Of a DNA stretch of 64,000 nucleotides, positions 27,811 through 36,287 are shown in pieces. The first letter of the stretch is position 1, and every line of letters begins with the position of its first letter. Made by a program: the position numbers and the translations under genes. The DNA is taken from positions 310,001 to 374,000 of the forward strand of contig NZ_CP022998.1 of NCBI RefSeq assembly GCF_002277895.1. The letters run 5' to 3'. Source of the DNA: Rhizobium sp. 11515TR (lineage in GTDB: Bacteria > Pseudomonadota > Alphaproteobacteria > Rhizobiales > Rhizobiaceae). Under the pieces are notes generated by a model that saw only the letters and a list, made by a program, of their open reading frames with translations, was not told the origin of the DNA and searched no databases.

Positions 27811-27948
27811 TCAGGTCAGCTCGCAAGCACCGTGGCAGATGATATGTACGCCAGCAGACGCATCCGGAATGTGGTTGATATTTTGAGGCTTGCGGCTATC
27901 AAAGACTTGCTTTGAGCGCTTTGCGGCGGACCGAGCCGGAGCGGCCAA
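27811..27948 (-). CDS. dispersed repeat, copy B: 45-residue TTG-start ORF
   Basis: The second, undamaged copy of the repeat at 15529-15700. A GGGAGGA ribosome-like site precedes TTG opening LAAPARSAAKRSKQVF; the frame runs to DSRKPQNINHIPDASAGVHI and ends ICHGACELT, with two Cys near the end. Two diverged copies keep the start site and N-terminus, which hints at a real small protein or at a repeat unit; no family is recognised. A longer ATG-start frame through the same codons exists. Confidence 0.35.
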   Translation of the reverse strand: MAAPARSAAKRSKQVFDSRKPQNINHIPDASAGVHIICHGACELT

Positions 27949-28123
27949 TGATTCCTCCCTATTGGCCGTTCCGTTATCCTGTGCACGCGCCATCGCGGCG
28001 AACCCACTGATGGTCGCTACGAGGTCGAATAGCAGTGGGTATGGCCCGCCCGGCCGCACTACACCCTTCTCATGAGGCAAGTGACGTTTTAGATTTGCGC
28101 CGATCATTTTCGTGGGATAGGCC

Positions 28124-29098
28124 ATGACGTCTCAGCTGGACATGTTTTCGGAGAATGCGCAGCCCGTCCGCAAAACGTCGGCGCCAAGCCTGCGGACTCG
28201 ACCGGCCGGATCAGCGCCCGACGAAGCCGAGATGGTGCGGATCCTGCAAGCAACCGGGCGCTACCAGATTCTGAGAAAACTCGAAGCTCGTCCGATTGCC
28301 GCCATCCCAAGACCTGGCTATCCGCTGCAGGGCGTCATCCTCGATACCGAAATCACAGGGCTCGATGCGAGGAAAGACGAGATCATCGAAATCGGCCTCA
28401 TCGGCTTCACCTTCAATGAACAGGGCGAGATCGGAGATGTCACCGGTATCTACGGCGGGCTGCAGCAACCGAGCATTCCGATCCCAGCCGACGTTATCAG
28501 GCTGACCGGCATCACCAACGCCATGGTCGTCGGCCAGATGATCGACATGCCGGCCGTGCGTGCGCTCATCGAACCGGCCGATCTCATCATTGCCCACAAT
28601 GCCGGTTTCGATCGGCCCTTTTGCGAGACCTTCTCCTCGATCTTTGCCGGCAAGGCCTGGGCCTGTTCCAATTCCGAGATTGATTGGAGCGCCAGGGGCT
28701 ATGAAGGAACCAAGCTCGGCTATCTCATCAACCAGAGTGGCTATTTTCACGTCGGACACCGCGCTGTCGACGACTGCTTCGCCCTGTTGGAGGTACTGGC
28801 GCTCTCTCAGGGCGATAATGCGCAAACACATTTTGCCGAACTTTATCAGGCAAGCCAACGCTCCCGCGTGCGCATCTTCGCGGAAAACTCCCCCTTCGAC
28901 CTGAAGGACCGCTTGAAAGAACGGGGCTACCGCTGGTCTGACGGCAGTGATGGGCGACCGAAATCCTGGTGGATCGAGATCGCCGAAGAGGCCATGGAAG
29001 ACGAACTTCGCTTCCTGCGAACCGAGATCTACGGCTGGGATGCCGATCCGCCAATCCAGCGCGTCACGGCGTTCGACAGGTTCAAAGGGCGAAGGTAA
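28124..29098 (+). CDS. DnaQ-like 3'-5' exonuclease
   Basis: DEDD-family exonuclease, 324 residues. The ~65-residue N-terminal part is low in structure. Exo motif I is LDTEITGLD (D74, E76; canonical TET reads TEI), motif II IAHNAGFDRPF, motif III VGHRAVDDC, giving DEDDh-type catalytic residues. The last ~90 residues (RVRIFAENSPFDLKDRLKER, then GYRWSDG...KSWW) form a small extra domain of the kind seen in DNA polymerase III epsilon-like and 'exonuclease' plasmid proteins. It could trim ends in the neighbouring repair system, but that is context only. Confidence 0.85.
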   Translation: MTSQLDMFSENAQPVRKTSAPSLRTRPAGSAPDEAEMVRILQATGRYQILRKLEARPIAAIPRPGYPLQGVILDTEITGLDARKDEIIEIGLIGFTFNEQGEIGDVTGIYGGLQQPSIPIPADVIRLTGITNAMVVGQMIDMPAVRALIEPADLIIAHNAGFDRPFCETFSSIFAGKAWACSNSEIDWSARGYEGTKLGYLINQSGYFHVGHRAVDDCFALLEVLALSQGDNAQTHFAELYQASQRSRVRIFAENSPFDLKDRLKERGYRWSDGSDGRPKSWWIEIAEEAMEDELRFLRTEIYGWDADPPIQRVTAFDRFKGRR

Positions 29099-29610
29099 GT
29101 TCAACCGGGCGCCACTGCAACGAGGATTACCCAGCTCGCCAGATGGCCTTTTAAACTATAACTGAAAACAACGACCGTCGGCAGAACGCTTCGATCTCAC
29201 GCTCAAAGCGCTCGAAAGCGTCACAGACCCACGGTTCGTAAGGCTTGAAACCATCGCCGTTGCCGAGCGGGCGAGATGATCTGAGCATCTTGAAAAGCCG
29301 CAAGCCTGTAAATCGCATCGCCTTTACCAAACACGGAGCTTGAGACTCCATAACACCACCTACTGGCTGACTGTCCATCCATTCGAAAATCGAAAACTAA
29401 AGGAACCGCCCGGTGTTGCAAATTTAGCAGTCCGCAATTGCAGTGTGCTTGCCCCGTAGAATCGCTAGGTCGGATCCTTGTTTCGGCAACGCGAGTTAGG
29501 CTTCGGCTCGAGCGGCCGCGACGGGGTGTGGTGCCCAAAGCTTTCGCCTTGAATCTCACGATTGGAAGCCGGACACGTAGAACGCGCCTATAGCGTATCG
29601 GGTCGCATGG
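29099..29610. other. gap with no clear gene
   Basis: About 500 bases. One reverse frame, 29151-29318, opens MRFTGLRLFKMLRSSRPLGN and might encode a 55-residue basic protein, but it lacks family resemblance. Nothing else recognised. Confidence 0.35.
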
Positions 29611-29616
29611 AATGAA

Positions 29617-29637
29617 GGGGCCTCTTTCGGAGGCCCC
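29617..29637 (-). terminator. hairpin after the DUF1236 gene
   Basis: GGGGCCTC TTTCG GAGGCCCC, an 8-bp perfect stem 9 bases beyond the stop. The tail is only moderately T-rich. Confidence 0.65.
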
Positions 29638-29645
29638 CCCTGGCA

Positions 29646-30041
29646 CTATTCAAGGATGCGAACGACCTTGCGCGTCTTCGGCTGGACGATGACACGTTTA
29701 TGGTTCACGACAGCATAGGCATAGGTTGGGTTATCCGGAACCGGTGTCACGACAACCGTTTCCGGAAGCGCGCGGCCGACGACAATCTGGTCTTGCACGA
29801 CTGCCTCGGAGGGAGGCAGAGGCTGCTCCTGAACGTAAGTGACCACTTTCTCCGGCGGCGGGTCGATGGCACCACCGACAATCGCTCCGGTGACACCCCC
29901 AATCGCAGCGCCGACCGGGCCACCTACGACCGCTCCGGTCACCGCACCGCCCGCGGCTCCAGTGACGGTGGAAGACTGCGCGAAGGCTGAACCAGCGAGA
30001 AGGCCGAAGGCGGCGGCTGAAACAATAAGTTTCGTTCTCAT
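29646..30041 (-). CDS. DUF1236 secreted protein
   Basis: 131 residues with a signal peptide (KLIVSAAAFGLLAGSAFAQ), a Gly/Ala/Val-rich glycine-zipper-like middle (GAAGGAVTGAVVGGPVGAAI) and a C-terminal DUF1236 region (PTYAYAVVNHKRVIVQPKTR). Periplasmic or outer-membrane-associated; function unknown. ATG preceded by an AGGAGA site. Stand-alone gene with its own terminator. Confidence 0.8.
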   Translation of the reverse strand: MRTKLIVSAAAFGLLAGSAFAQSSTVTGAAGGAVTGAVVGGPVGAAIGGVTGAIVGGAIDPPPEKVVTYVQEQPLPPSEAVVQDQIVVGRALPETVVVTPVPDNPTYAYAVVNHKRVIVQPKTRKVVRILE

Positions 30042-30272
30042 AGCATTCTCCTTTGCATTTTGGCTCTTGCGAGCTGAAAAGAGAATTGCCCAGCCTTCGG
30101 AATGTTCCTATTCGGTTACCATCCAGAGCCATCACGGGTTAGCCGCGGCCGACAAACTTCGTGATCGGCAAGCACGGCGCAAAGACCATGAGCCTCGACC
30201 TCAGCCCGACAGAGACAATTGGTAAACCAGCTACGCCTTATCTCTTATCTCGGACGTGATTTGTCAGCGTCC

Positions 30273-30653
30273 TCAGCAATAGGGATCGGTGCCCCTAAAC
30301 AGCTCCAGCTTTTCTGCAAGCTCGATCTCGGACACCGGTTTTCCGATTGTTGCAAGCACCACTTGGGAGTACTCAGCCGCTATCGCCTCCTGACCTGTGA
30401 CGAAGATGCTTGGGATCCCCTGTTCGGAAAGCCAGATCGCCGCATCAGGGCCAGTGCGTCCATCAGCAAGATCGATATCCACCAGCACTCCGTCGATGCC
30501 ACGGAGATCCTGTCTTTTAACAAGGTCGGCGAAGCTTATGGCAGATCCTGCAAAGATATGCCCCAAATCCTCAATCATGGCCTCGATTTGGAAGATGATC
30601 AGTGGGTTGTCTTCAAGACAGAATATGCGCAACGGAGGCGCCGAAGATGCCAT
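30273..30653 (-). CDS. single-domain response regulator
   Basis: 126 residues: a receiver domain with no output domain. Acidic pocket LEDN (E14, D15), phospho-acceptor D59 in GVLVDIDL, conserved Thr in FVTGQ and Lys in GKPVS. It should accept phosphate from the HWE kinase 14 bases upstream. Stand-alone receivers next to HWE kinases are frequent in rhizobia and often act as phosphate sinks or connect to other pathways. Third gene of the kaiC-kinase-receiver operon. Confidence 0.85.
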   Translation of the reverse strand: MASSAPPLRIFCLEDNPLIIFQIEAMIEDLGHIFAGSAISFADLVKRQDLRGIDGVLVDIDLADGRTGPDAAIWLSEQGIPSIFVTGQEAIAAEYSQVVLATIGKPVSEIELAEKLELFRGTDPYC

Positions 30654-30667
30654 GGCTAATAAGCCTC

Positions 30668-31708
30668 CTAGAGTTCAAGATCCTTCGGTGACACGCGCGC
30701 AAGCGGACCGATCTGAGTGCAGCTTAGTCCCTGTGGATGGAACAAGATGGTGGGCGGCGTGCCAAAGAGGTTGTATAACGCCGAGCGGATATACCGCGTT
30801 CCATATCCGCTTCTTTTAGGTTCCGAGACTGGCGGACCTCCTCGCTCCAGCCATTGAAGATCCAGGTTCCCATCTTGTGAAACGGACCATTTCAGACTTA
30901 TCCGGCCCTCTGGTTTTAGGAGAGCACCATATTTAAGCGCGTTTGTCGCAAGCTCATGGAAGCACAAGGCCAGCGTCGTCGCGGCCTCGGCACTCAGCAT
31001 AATTTTCGGCCCCGTAAAACTAATGCGATCCGCGCCTTTCGCCCGATATGGGCTGAAGGTTAATTCGGCAATATGGGAGAACTCGGCTGCGTCACCGTTC
31101 GCCTGGAACACTGCGGAATGTACGTTGGCAAGAGCGGCAAGCCGACCGGCGAAATCGTCGGCGAACTCATCCAGCGAGACGGCGCGCCGGCGGGTCATCT
31201 GGAAGATTGAAGAGATACTGGAGAGAATGTTCTTCACGCGGTGATTGAGTTCACGCCGAAGTTCGCTCTCACGCTCAATGTGGTCCCGGACATCGCGCTG
31301 GCGCAGGCGCGCCAGCAGGCTCGATTGAACGCCGCTCAGCAATTCGAGCATTGTCACTGGACGTTGATAATAGAGTTGCCGTGAGCGGGGCCAGGCAGCG
31401 GAGAGCTCAGCTTGCACGCGGGTCGGAGGAACCATCCGGTCCAATAGGATCAGAATAGGCATCTCCGACCATTCTGGCTGCTCGACCAGGTGGCGACCGA
31501 TCGTCTCCTGCACCTCCGGATCAAGTGCCTCCTGGGTGGCAACAAGGACGCCGGGTGTTTGCGCCAACAGCGCCATCAACTGTTCCAAGCCCTCCGCCCG
31601 CCGCGCAGCTACACCATTTTGAGCCAGGAGCGTCTCCAAATGTTCGGCGTCGCGCCGATAAGGCGCGATGACCAATACCCAGTCGAGATGGCTGTCATTT
31701 GCGGCCAC
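30668..31708 (-). CDS. HWE histidine kinase with N-terminal pseudo-receiver
   Basis: 346 residues, soluble. Residues 1-135 have receiver-like topology (WVLVIAPYRRDAEHLETLLA, MPILILLDRM) but no phospho-acceptor Asp at the expected position, so probably a pseudo-receiver. The kinase half has the phospho-His H156 in ELNHRVKN, and the HWE-type ATPase core (CFHELATNALKYGAL, LQWLERGGPP, GYGTRYI). It likely senses the state of the KaiC-like protein encoded 6 bases upstream and passes phosphate to the receiver downstream. Confidence 0.85.
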   Translation of the reverse strand: MAANDSHLDWVLVIAPYRRDAEHLETLLAQNGVAARRAEGLEQLMALLAQTPGVLVATQEALDPEVQETIGRHLVEQPEWSEMPILILLDRMVPPTRVQAELSAAWPRSRQLYYQRPVTMLELLSGVQSSLLARLRQRDVRDHIERESELRRELNHRVKNILSSISSIFQMTRRRAVSLDEFADDFAGRLAALANVHSAVFQANGDAAEFSHIAELTFSPYRAKGADRISFTGPKIMLSAEAATTLALCFHELATNALKYGALLKPEGRISLKWSVSQDGNLDLQWLERGGPPVSEPKRSGYGTRYIRSALYNLFGTPPTILFHPQGLSCTQIGPLARVSPKDLEL

Positions 31709-31714
31709 GAGCGA

Positions 31715-33160
31715 TCAGGTCTCCGGAATCGGGTTATATGAGACCACTGTGACTCCGGAGCTTTGAATGAACAATTCCCGGACGTCGAGATCGTGCGGAC
31801 CGTGCCGTTTCTTCACGACAGTAATGCTGCGCCGCAGCCTACCCTCATGCTCGGTAATTCGCAGCAGCAGCACCGTGTCTCCCAAAAAACTTACATCGAC
31901 ATCAATACCAATCCCCTGTCCAAGCAGACCGTGCTGCGCGACGATAAGCATGGTAAGCACACCTGCGCGCGCGAGAAATTTCAGGAGCGATTGGATGTCG
32001 AGGACGGCCTTCTCACGATGCGGCAATGAATTCAGATATCCGGTGAAGCTATCGATGACGACGACCTTCACCCTTTCACTGCTCACCGCTTGCTGGACGA
32101 TCTGGCCGAACTCACCCGGCGATATCTCATTGGGGTTAAAATCCCGGATGATCAGCTGACCATCCTTGTGAAATTGGCGCAGATCCATGCCCAATCCTTC
32201 CGAGCGCCGGAAGAAAGTCTCTATTCGCTCCTCGAACAGGAACAGGCCTACACTCTCACCTCGTTTGAGAGCTGCGGTCGCATAGAGCGAGGCCATGGTT
32301 GATTTACCGGTGCCCGCCTGACCTATGACGAGGGTGGTGGTTCCCGATTCCTGCCCGCCGCCGAACATTTCATCGAGCGTATCCACGCCGGACTTGATCA
32401 ACTGCGGCTCAACGGTTCTCGCCACGTTGCCCGGTATGATCCGTGGGAATACGACCACGCCCTCGCCTTCGCGGATCGCCATGTCGTGATAGCCGTCGGC
32501 GACGGGCACACCGCGCATCTTACTGACCTCGATGCGGCGGCGAACCGCACCATATTCCTCAAGCGATTTGTCCAGACGAATGACGCCGTGAGCAATGCCA
32601 TCGACCTCTTCGCCTGTTCTATCGGTCTCTGGGGTTTGGGTGTCAAGCAACAGAGCCACTATGTCGCGTTTGGCGAGAAACGCCTTGAAGGCGATCAGCT
32701 CGCGACGAAAGCGGGGTGAATCGCCAGTGATCAACCGAATTTCAAGTAGTGAGTCATAGACAAGCCGGCTGGGTTTGTGCTCCTCAATTGCGCTTTCGAT
32801 CATCCTCCGTGTCTCGTCCAGACGGAGTTCAGCCGTCTGAAAAATCGACTGGTCGCTCGCTCCCTGAATCGAATCGGAAGCCGCGAGCTCTTCTACTCGG
32901 ATGCCCTCAAGCGTCCAGCCATGGGACAACGCGATCGCCTCCAGCTCTGCCTTGGTCTGAGACAGGCTGACATAAATGCAGCGTTCTCCGTTCGCAGCAC
33001 CCGCACGGAGGAATTGTAACGCGGCAGTCGTCTTGCCCGACCCTGGCGCACCCTGAACGATATAGAGATTTGATGCGGGCAAACCGCCACGGAGAATTTC
33101 GTCCAACCCGGGAATCCCGGAACTCACTACGGCCAGCTTCTTGCTCTCAACCACGTCCAC
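31715..33160 (-). CDS. KaiC-like (RAD55-family) double ATPase
   Basis: 481 residues with two KaiC domains. Domain 1: Walker A GAPGSGKTT (37-45) and IYVSLSQTKAEL where cyanobacterial KaiC has a catalytic Glu pair (TFEET); the pair is replaced by Ser/Gln, so hydrolysis in domain 1 may be lost. Domain 2 (from about residue 245): Walker A GQAGTGKST and LFLFEERIE with the Glu pair kept, then VVIDSFTGYLN (Walker B). No KaiA or KaiB genes are in the window, so this is a clock-independent KaiC-family signalling ATPase. First gene of the operon; perfect EcfG-type promoter 30 bases upstream. Confidence 0.9.
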   Translation of the reverse strand: MDVVESKKLAVVSSGIPGLDEILRGGLPASNLYIVQGAPGSGKTTAALQFLRAGAANGERCIYVSLSQTKAELEAIALSHGWTLEGIRVEELAASDSIQGASDQSIFQTAELRLDETRRMIESAIEEHKPSRLVYDSLLEIRLITGDSPRFRRELIAFKAFLAKRDIVALLLDTQTPETDRTGEEVDGIAHGVIRLDKSLEEYGAVRRRIEVSKMRGVPVADGYHDMAIREGEGVVVFPRIIPGNVARTVEPQLIKSGVDTLDEMFGGGQESGTTTLVIGQAGTGKSTMASLYATAALKRGESVGLFLFEERIETFFRRSEGLGMDLRQFHKDGQLIIRDFNPNEISPGEFGQIVQQAVSSERVKVVVIDSFTGYLNSLPHREKAVLDIQSLLKFLARAGVLTMLIVAQHGLLGQGIGIDVDVSFLGDTVLLLRITEHEGRLRRSITVVKKRHGPHDLDVRELFIQSSGVTVVSYNPIPET

Positions 33161-33190
33161 CTCTCGCTCACTGCCGAATTGAGGACGTAC

Positions 33191-33216
33191 AACGCCCGAT
33201 CATGATATCGAGTTCC
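33191..33216 (-). promoter_or_regulatory. EcfG (general stress) promoter of the kaiC-like operon
   Basis: On the reverse strand GGAAC (33216-33212), 17-base spacer, CGTT (33194-33191). Exact -35 and -10 elements of the EcfG/RpoE2 consensus, about 30 bases before the start codon. Confidence 0.8.
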
Positions 33217-33446
33217 TAGGTTGCGGATTAGCTACGTGGGCAGACCGCCTGCGTTCCGAAGCGTGGCCAGCGCAAATCACTGCTTTCAAAAAGAAGCCAG
33301 ACACTCGGCTTTCTTACTTCGGTGCGTAGAGGACGCCACCTTTTCGCGCGCATGAAGGGTAGCCATAATTTGGCCGAGCCCGGAGCGAATAACCGACAAC
33401 GAAAAGGAGCCGAACCTAAACCTCCCGCCAGTGAGATGCACAACAA

Positions 33447-34538
33447 TTACGATCTCAGGTTCGCCAAGGGAATGCTAAGCAGAACCGACAAGCCTGATGG
33501 CTGCCAGTCACGCTGAATCTCCGCACCTAAGGCATTGACGAGCCCTCTTTCGAGCCGACTGCCAAACCCTTCTCTGTCGACGAGCGAGGGTTCTGGGCCG
33601 TTCTTCTCGATCCAACTCAGGTGAGCGACATCGTCCTCGCTCCAAACACGGACATCAAGGCAGCCTTCCGGCACTGACAAGGATCCATATTTCGCCGCGT
33701 TCGTGGCTAGCTCATGCAAGATTAGGGCGATGTTGGAAATCGCCTTTCCGCCGACTTGCGGATCTTCTCCCGCGATCTTAATGCGTCCGCCAGAGGTGTA
33801 AGGGTCCAGAATCGTGCCGATCACCGCAAGGAGCCCCGTCTCCGAGCCTCTACTTTGCTCTTCTGGCTCGACCGTCATTGTCAGCTCATGGGCACGCGCA
33901 AGCGACGTCAGTCGAGATTGAATAGTGCGTAGCACATCGTCAACATTTTCCGGCGACCTTGCACTGATCGATACGATTGCGCTCGCCAACGTGAACAAAT
34001 TCTTCACGCGATGGCGCATTTCCCCCATCAAAAGCTCCTGTCGCTCCTGCGCGAGGCGTCGTTCCGTTATGTCACGCGCAATCTTGGATGCGCCGACGAT
34101 ATCGCCTTTCGCATTGTGGATGGGAGAAATCACCAGCGATATATCGACCAACGTTGCATCCTTGCGGCGACGACGCGTCTCGAAATGGTCGACGCGCTCA
34201 CCTCGCTGGATTCGCGAGAGAATAACCGGTTCTTCGTCAAGCCTGTCCTCGGGAATGAGGATCGTGATCGGCTTGCCTAGGACTTCGTCCGCCGAATAGC
34301 CAAACAGGCGCGACGCACCATCGTTCCAGGTTTGAATAATGCCGTTAAGATCCTTGCTGATGATGGCGTCATCCGATCCCTGAATAATCGCCGCCAGCCA
34401 GTCACGTGGTTCTGGACCATTCTCAGCCACGTTTTCTTTCCAGAGAAAGGAGGCATTTCGCGAGTGAGGGCCGCGCAAATGGACTTTTGACGGCTGGCCG
34501 GCGGCGTCCGCGCCGCAATCCTTATCTTCTATCGACAC
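33447..34538 (-). CDS. PAS-HWE histidine kinase
   Basis: Cytoplasmic sensor kinase, 363 residues. PAS domain about 45-160 (IIQGSDDAIISKDLNGIIQT, FGYSADEVLGKPI, ending DITERR), then H176 in MRHRVKNLF and the HWE ATPase core (ALILHELATNAAKYGSLSVP, DREGFGSRL). Many kinases of this layout act on PhyR in the alphaproteobacterial general stress response; that link is inference here. No receiver is encoded next to it, so its partner is elsewhere or the neighbouring operon's receiver. Confidence 0.9.
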   Translation of the reverse strand: MSIEDKDCGADAAGQPSKVHLRGPHSRNASFLWKENVAENGPEPRDWLAAIIQGSDDAIISKDLNGIIQTWNDGASRLFGYSADEVLGKPITILIPEDRLDEEPVILSRIQRGERVDHFETRRRRKDATLVDISLVISPIHNAKGDIVGASKIARDITERRLAQERQELLMGEMRHRVKNLFTLASAIVSISARSPENVDDVLRTIQSRLTSLARAHELTMTVEPEEQSRGSETGLLAVIGTILDPYTSGGRIKIAGEDPQVGGKAISNIALILHELATNAAKYGSLSVPEGCLDVRVWSEDDVAHLSWIEKNGPEPSLVDREGFGSRLERGLVNALGAEIQRDWQPSGLSVLLSIPLANLRS

Positions 34539-35003
34539 GCTTGGCTCCCGTTAATCGGCGAAGTTTCGCCGGAGATGCGGTTTCGTCTTCCGGGAAGCGG
34601 AAGAGCTCGAAAGAGCATCGTTTGAATTGCCTCACGCAATCGAGAATGGAGGGATGTTCTCGGACCGCAGCGATTAACTCGCGGTGGGATTGTTCGATGC
34701 CTGAAACACGCGAAGGCTGATTGAAGCAACCCGCATCTCGGCAAATATCCCGATGCGGAATGTTTCCTCAGACACTGGATATCAGTCCATAACGAGTAAG
34801 ACATAGCAATCTCGTTCACAAAGGCAATGCTTAGCGGGCTCTTTTCCCTGAAGGATACGATCGTGGCGGCACCTCACTCAATCGATAAGGCTGTTGCAAT
34901 TTCGTGGTTCTGCTGGTCCAATCGCGAAAATCGCCGCGGGGAAACGCATGCGAAGGCGCCCGCTGACCACGGACGCCCTCTTGTCTTCGACCTTCTGTGC
35001 TTT
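34539..35003. other. gap with no recognisable gene
   Basis: 465 bases between the PAS kinase start and the YflT-like stop; no credible frame, no repeat, and no EcfG site was found. Confidence 0.4.
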
Positions 35004-35612
35004 TCAAAGCCGGTTCATGCGATATCGCTGGCGCTCAGCTTCGATCTGCTCAGGCGTATAGGGTTCGGCCGTCTCGTCGAAACGTGTCCAGCCCTCTTGC
35101 GCATAGAGTGCCCGGCGGGATGATATGTCGACGGGCTGCGACCGGGTGAGGATCGCCTGGGCCTGCGGTAGCTTTGCCTCATCAACCCTTGCAGTTACAA
35201 CCGACCCTCCGCGACGGATGCCTTCGGCGTAGACATGCGCCTCGTCTTCCGGGACGCCTTCGCTGATCATCGCTCCGACGATGCCTCCGACGGCACCGCC
35301 AGCGACAGCACCGGCTACTGCTCCCGCGGCAGTGGCAGCGAGCCAGCCGGCGGCAACAACAGGGCCGACCCCGGGAATTGCCATCATGCCGAGACCGGTC
35401 AAAAGACCGCCAGCGCCCCCGGCAACAGCGCCGACGCCGGCACCTGTTCCTGCTCCCTCGGCTGCGTAAGTGCCCTGCCCTTCGACGTCGACACCATTTG
35501 CCTTGTTTGTCACGATGCTAATGTCGTCAGATGGAATGCCTGCATCCTCGAGAGATTTCACCGCAGCCTTGGCGTCGTCATAACTGTCGTAAAGTCCGGT
35601 AATGGTGCGCAT
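35004..35612 (-). CDS. general stress protein, YflT (17M)-like
   Basis: 202 residues. N-terminal YflT-like domain (ITGLYDSYDDAKAAVKSLED, AGIPSDDISIVTN), a long Gly/Ala glycine-zipper stretch that may insert into or cross the membrane (GAGVGAVAGGAGGLLTGLGM onward), then a second half with VVTARVDEAKLPQAQAIL and a C-terminal tail. ATG 35612 is chosen; the frame upstream begins with an implausible Arg run. Stress-induced family in many bacteria; exact role unknown. Follows the PepSY-like gene by 25 bases, so probably one transcript. Confidence 0.8.
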   Translation of the reverse strand: MRTITGLYDSYDDAKAAVKSLEDAGIPSDDISIVTNKANGVDVEGQGTYAAEGAGTGAGVGAVAGGAGGLLTGLGMMAIPGVGPVVAAGWLAATAAGAVAGAVAGGAVGGIVGAMISEGVPEDEAHVYAEGIRRGGSVVTARVDEAKLPQAQAILTRSQPVDISSRRALYAQEGWTRFDETAEPYTPEQIEAERQRYRMNRL

Positions 35613-35637
35613 ATCGCGTCTCCTTCTTCTCAATTTG

Positions 35638-35940
35638 CTACTTGGCCATCGTGACGTTGCCTTGGAAGTCTAGAGACACTCCTGTGTCCTTGCCGTCCTT
35701 CTTGGCAGTCGCTCGCCAAACGCCCTGATCATCCAGTTTGAGAGCCATGACGTCGGTGTAGCCGGCAGCTTCGATCCGGGATTTGGCCTGGTCTTCTGTG
35801 AAGCTGTTCTTGCCAGCAACCGGCGCTCCCGGGTTCTGACTGGTGTTGACCGCCGGAGTTGTCTGGGATGGCGTCTGGCTCTGGGCCAGGGCTGCCGTTG
35901 CCGAAAGCAGAAGTGCAGCGACGAAAATGGATTTCTTCAT
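35638..35940 (-). CDS. secreted PepSY-like protein
   Basis: 100 residues with a signal peptide (KKSIFVAALLLSATAALAQS) and a Thr/Ser/Pro linker, then a PepSY-like alpha-beta unit: FTEDQAKSRIEAAGYTDVMA, LKLDDQGVWRATAKKDG. Similar rhizobial proteins are periplasmic; PepSY units are thought to inhibit proteases or bind peptides, which is not shown here. Upstream lies an EcfG-like site. Confidence 0.75.
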   Translation of the reverse strand: MKKSIFVAALLLSATAALAQSQTPSQTTPAVNTSQNPGAPVAGKNSFTEDQAKSRIEAAGYTDVMALKLDDQGVWRATAKKDGKDTGVSLDFQGNVTMAK

Positions 35941-35967
35941 GGAAGTTTCCTCCTGTTACGCTCATCG

Positions 35968-35992
35968 AACAAGAGAAAGATCAATTTGTTCC
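35968..35992 (-). promoter_or_regulatory. EcfG-like promoter (one mismatch)
   Basis: On the reverse strand GGAAC, 16 bases, TGTT (consensus CGTT). Points at the PepSY-YflT pair about 30 bases away. Confidence 0.55.
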
Positions 35993-36230
35993 GCAGGTTA
36001 TGACGACCACGACACTCAGGACGAAAGGTGCGACGAGTTCCAGGGGCGGCACGATCAGGTCCACGACGTCTGCAGTAGGAAGGTTAGGTAACGCGGCCAA
36101 GGACAACAAGGCCGGCGCGTTGGAAAGTAGTTTACACGCCTAGGAGCGGTAGAGTGACGCAACTCAACCAACTTCGTCCCCGCGTCGCGATCATTCTTGC
36201 GTCCTCCTTTCGCCATATTTCCTCCGCCAA

Positions 36231-36256
36231 GGAACTTTCAGCTCGCCGATAGAGTT
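36231..36256 (+). promoter_or_regulatory. EcfG-like promoter (one mismatch)
   Basis: GGAAC (36231-36235), 17 bases, AGTT. About 30 bases before the 36288 gene. Confidence 0.45.
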
Positions 36257-36287
36257 CCTTGGATCGGAGTTAGGAGGATCATCAGAT

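Noticed and set aside
29151..29318. Small reverse ORF after the exonuclease
   Set aside because: Possible but no homology and only weak ribosome-site support; listed only in the gap note.
30104..30108. GGAAC box upstream of the DUF1236 gene
   Set aside because: No CGTT-like -10 element at 16-18 bases.
35859..36143. Forward ORF between the PepSY-like gene and 36288 (TTTTLRTKGATSSRGG)
   Set aside because: Antisense to the signal-peptide gene for half its length, low complexity, weak ribosome site.
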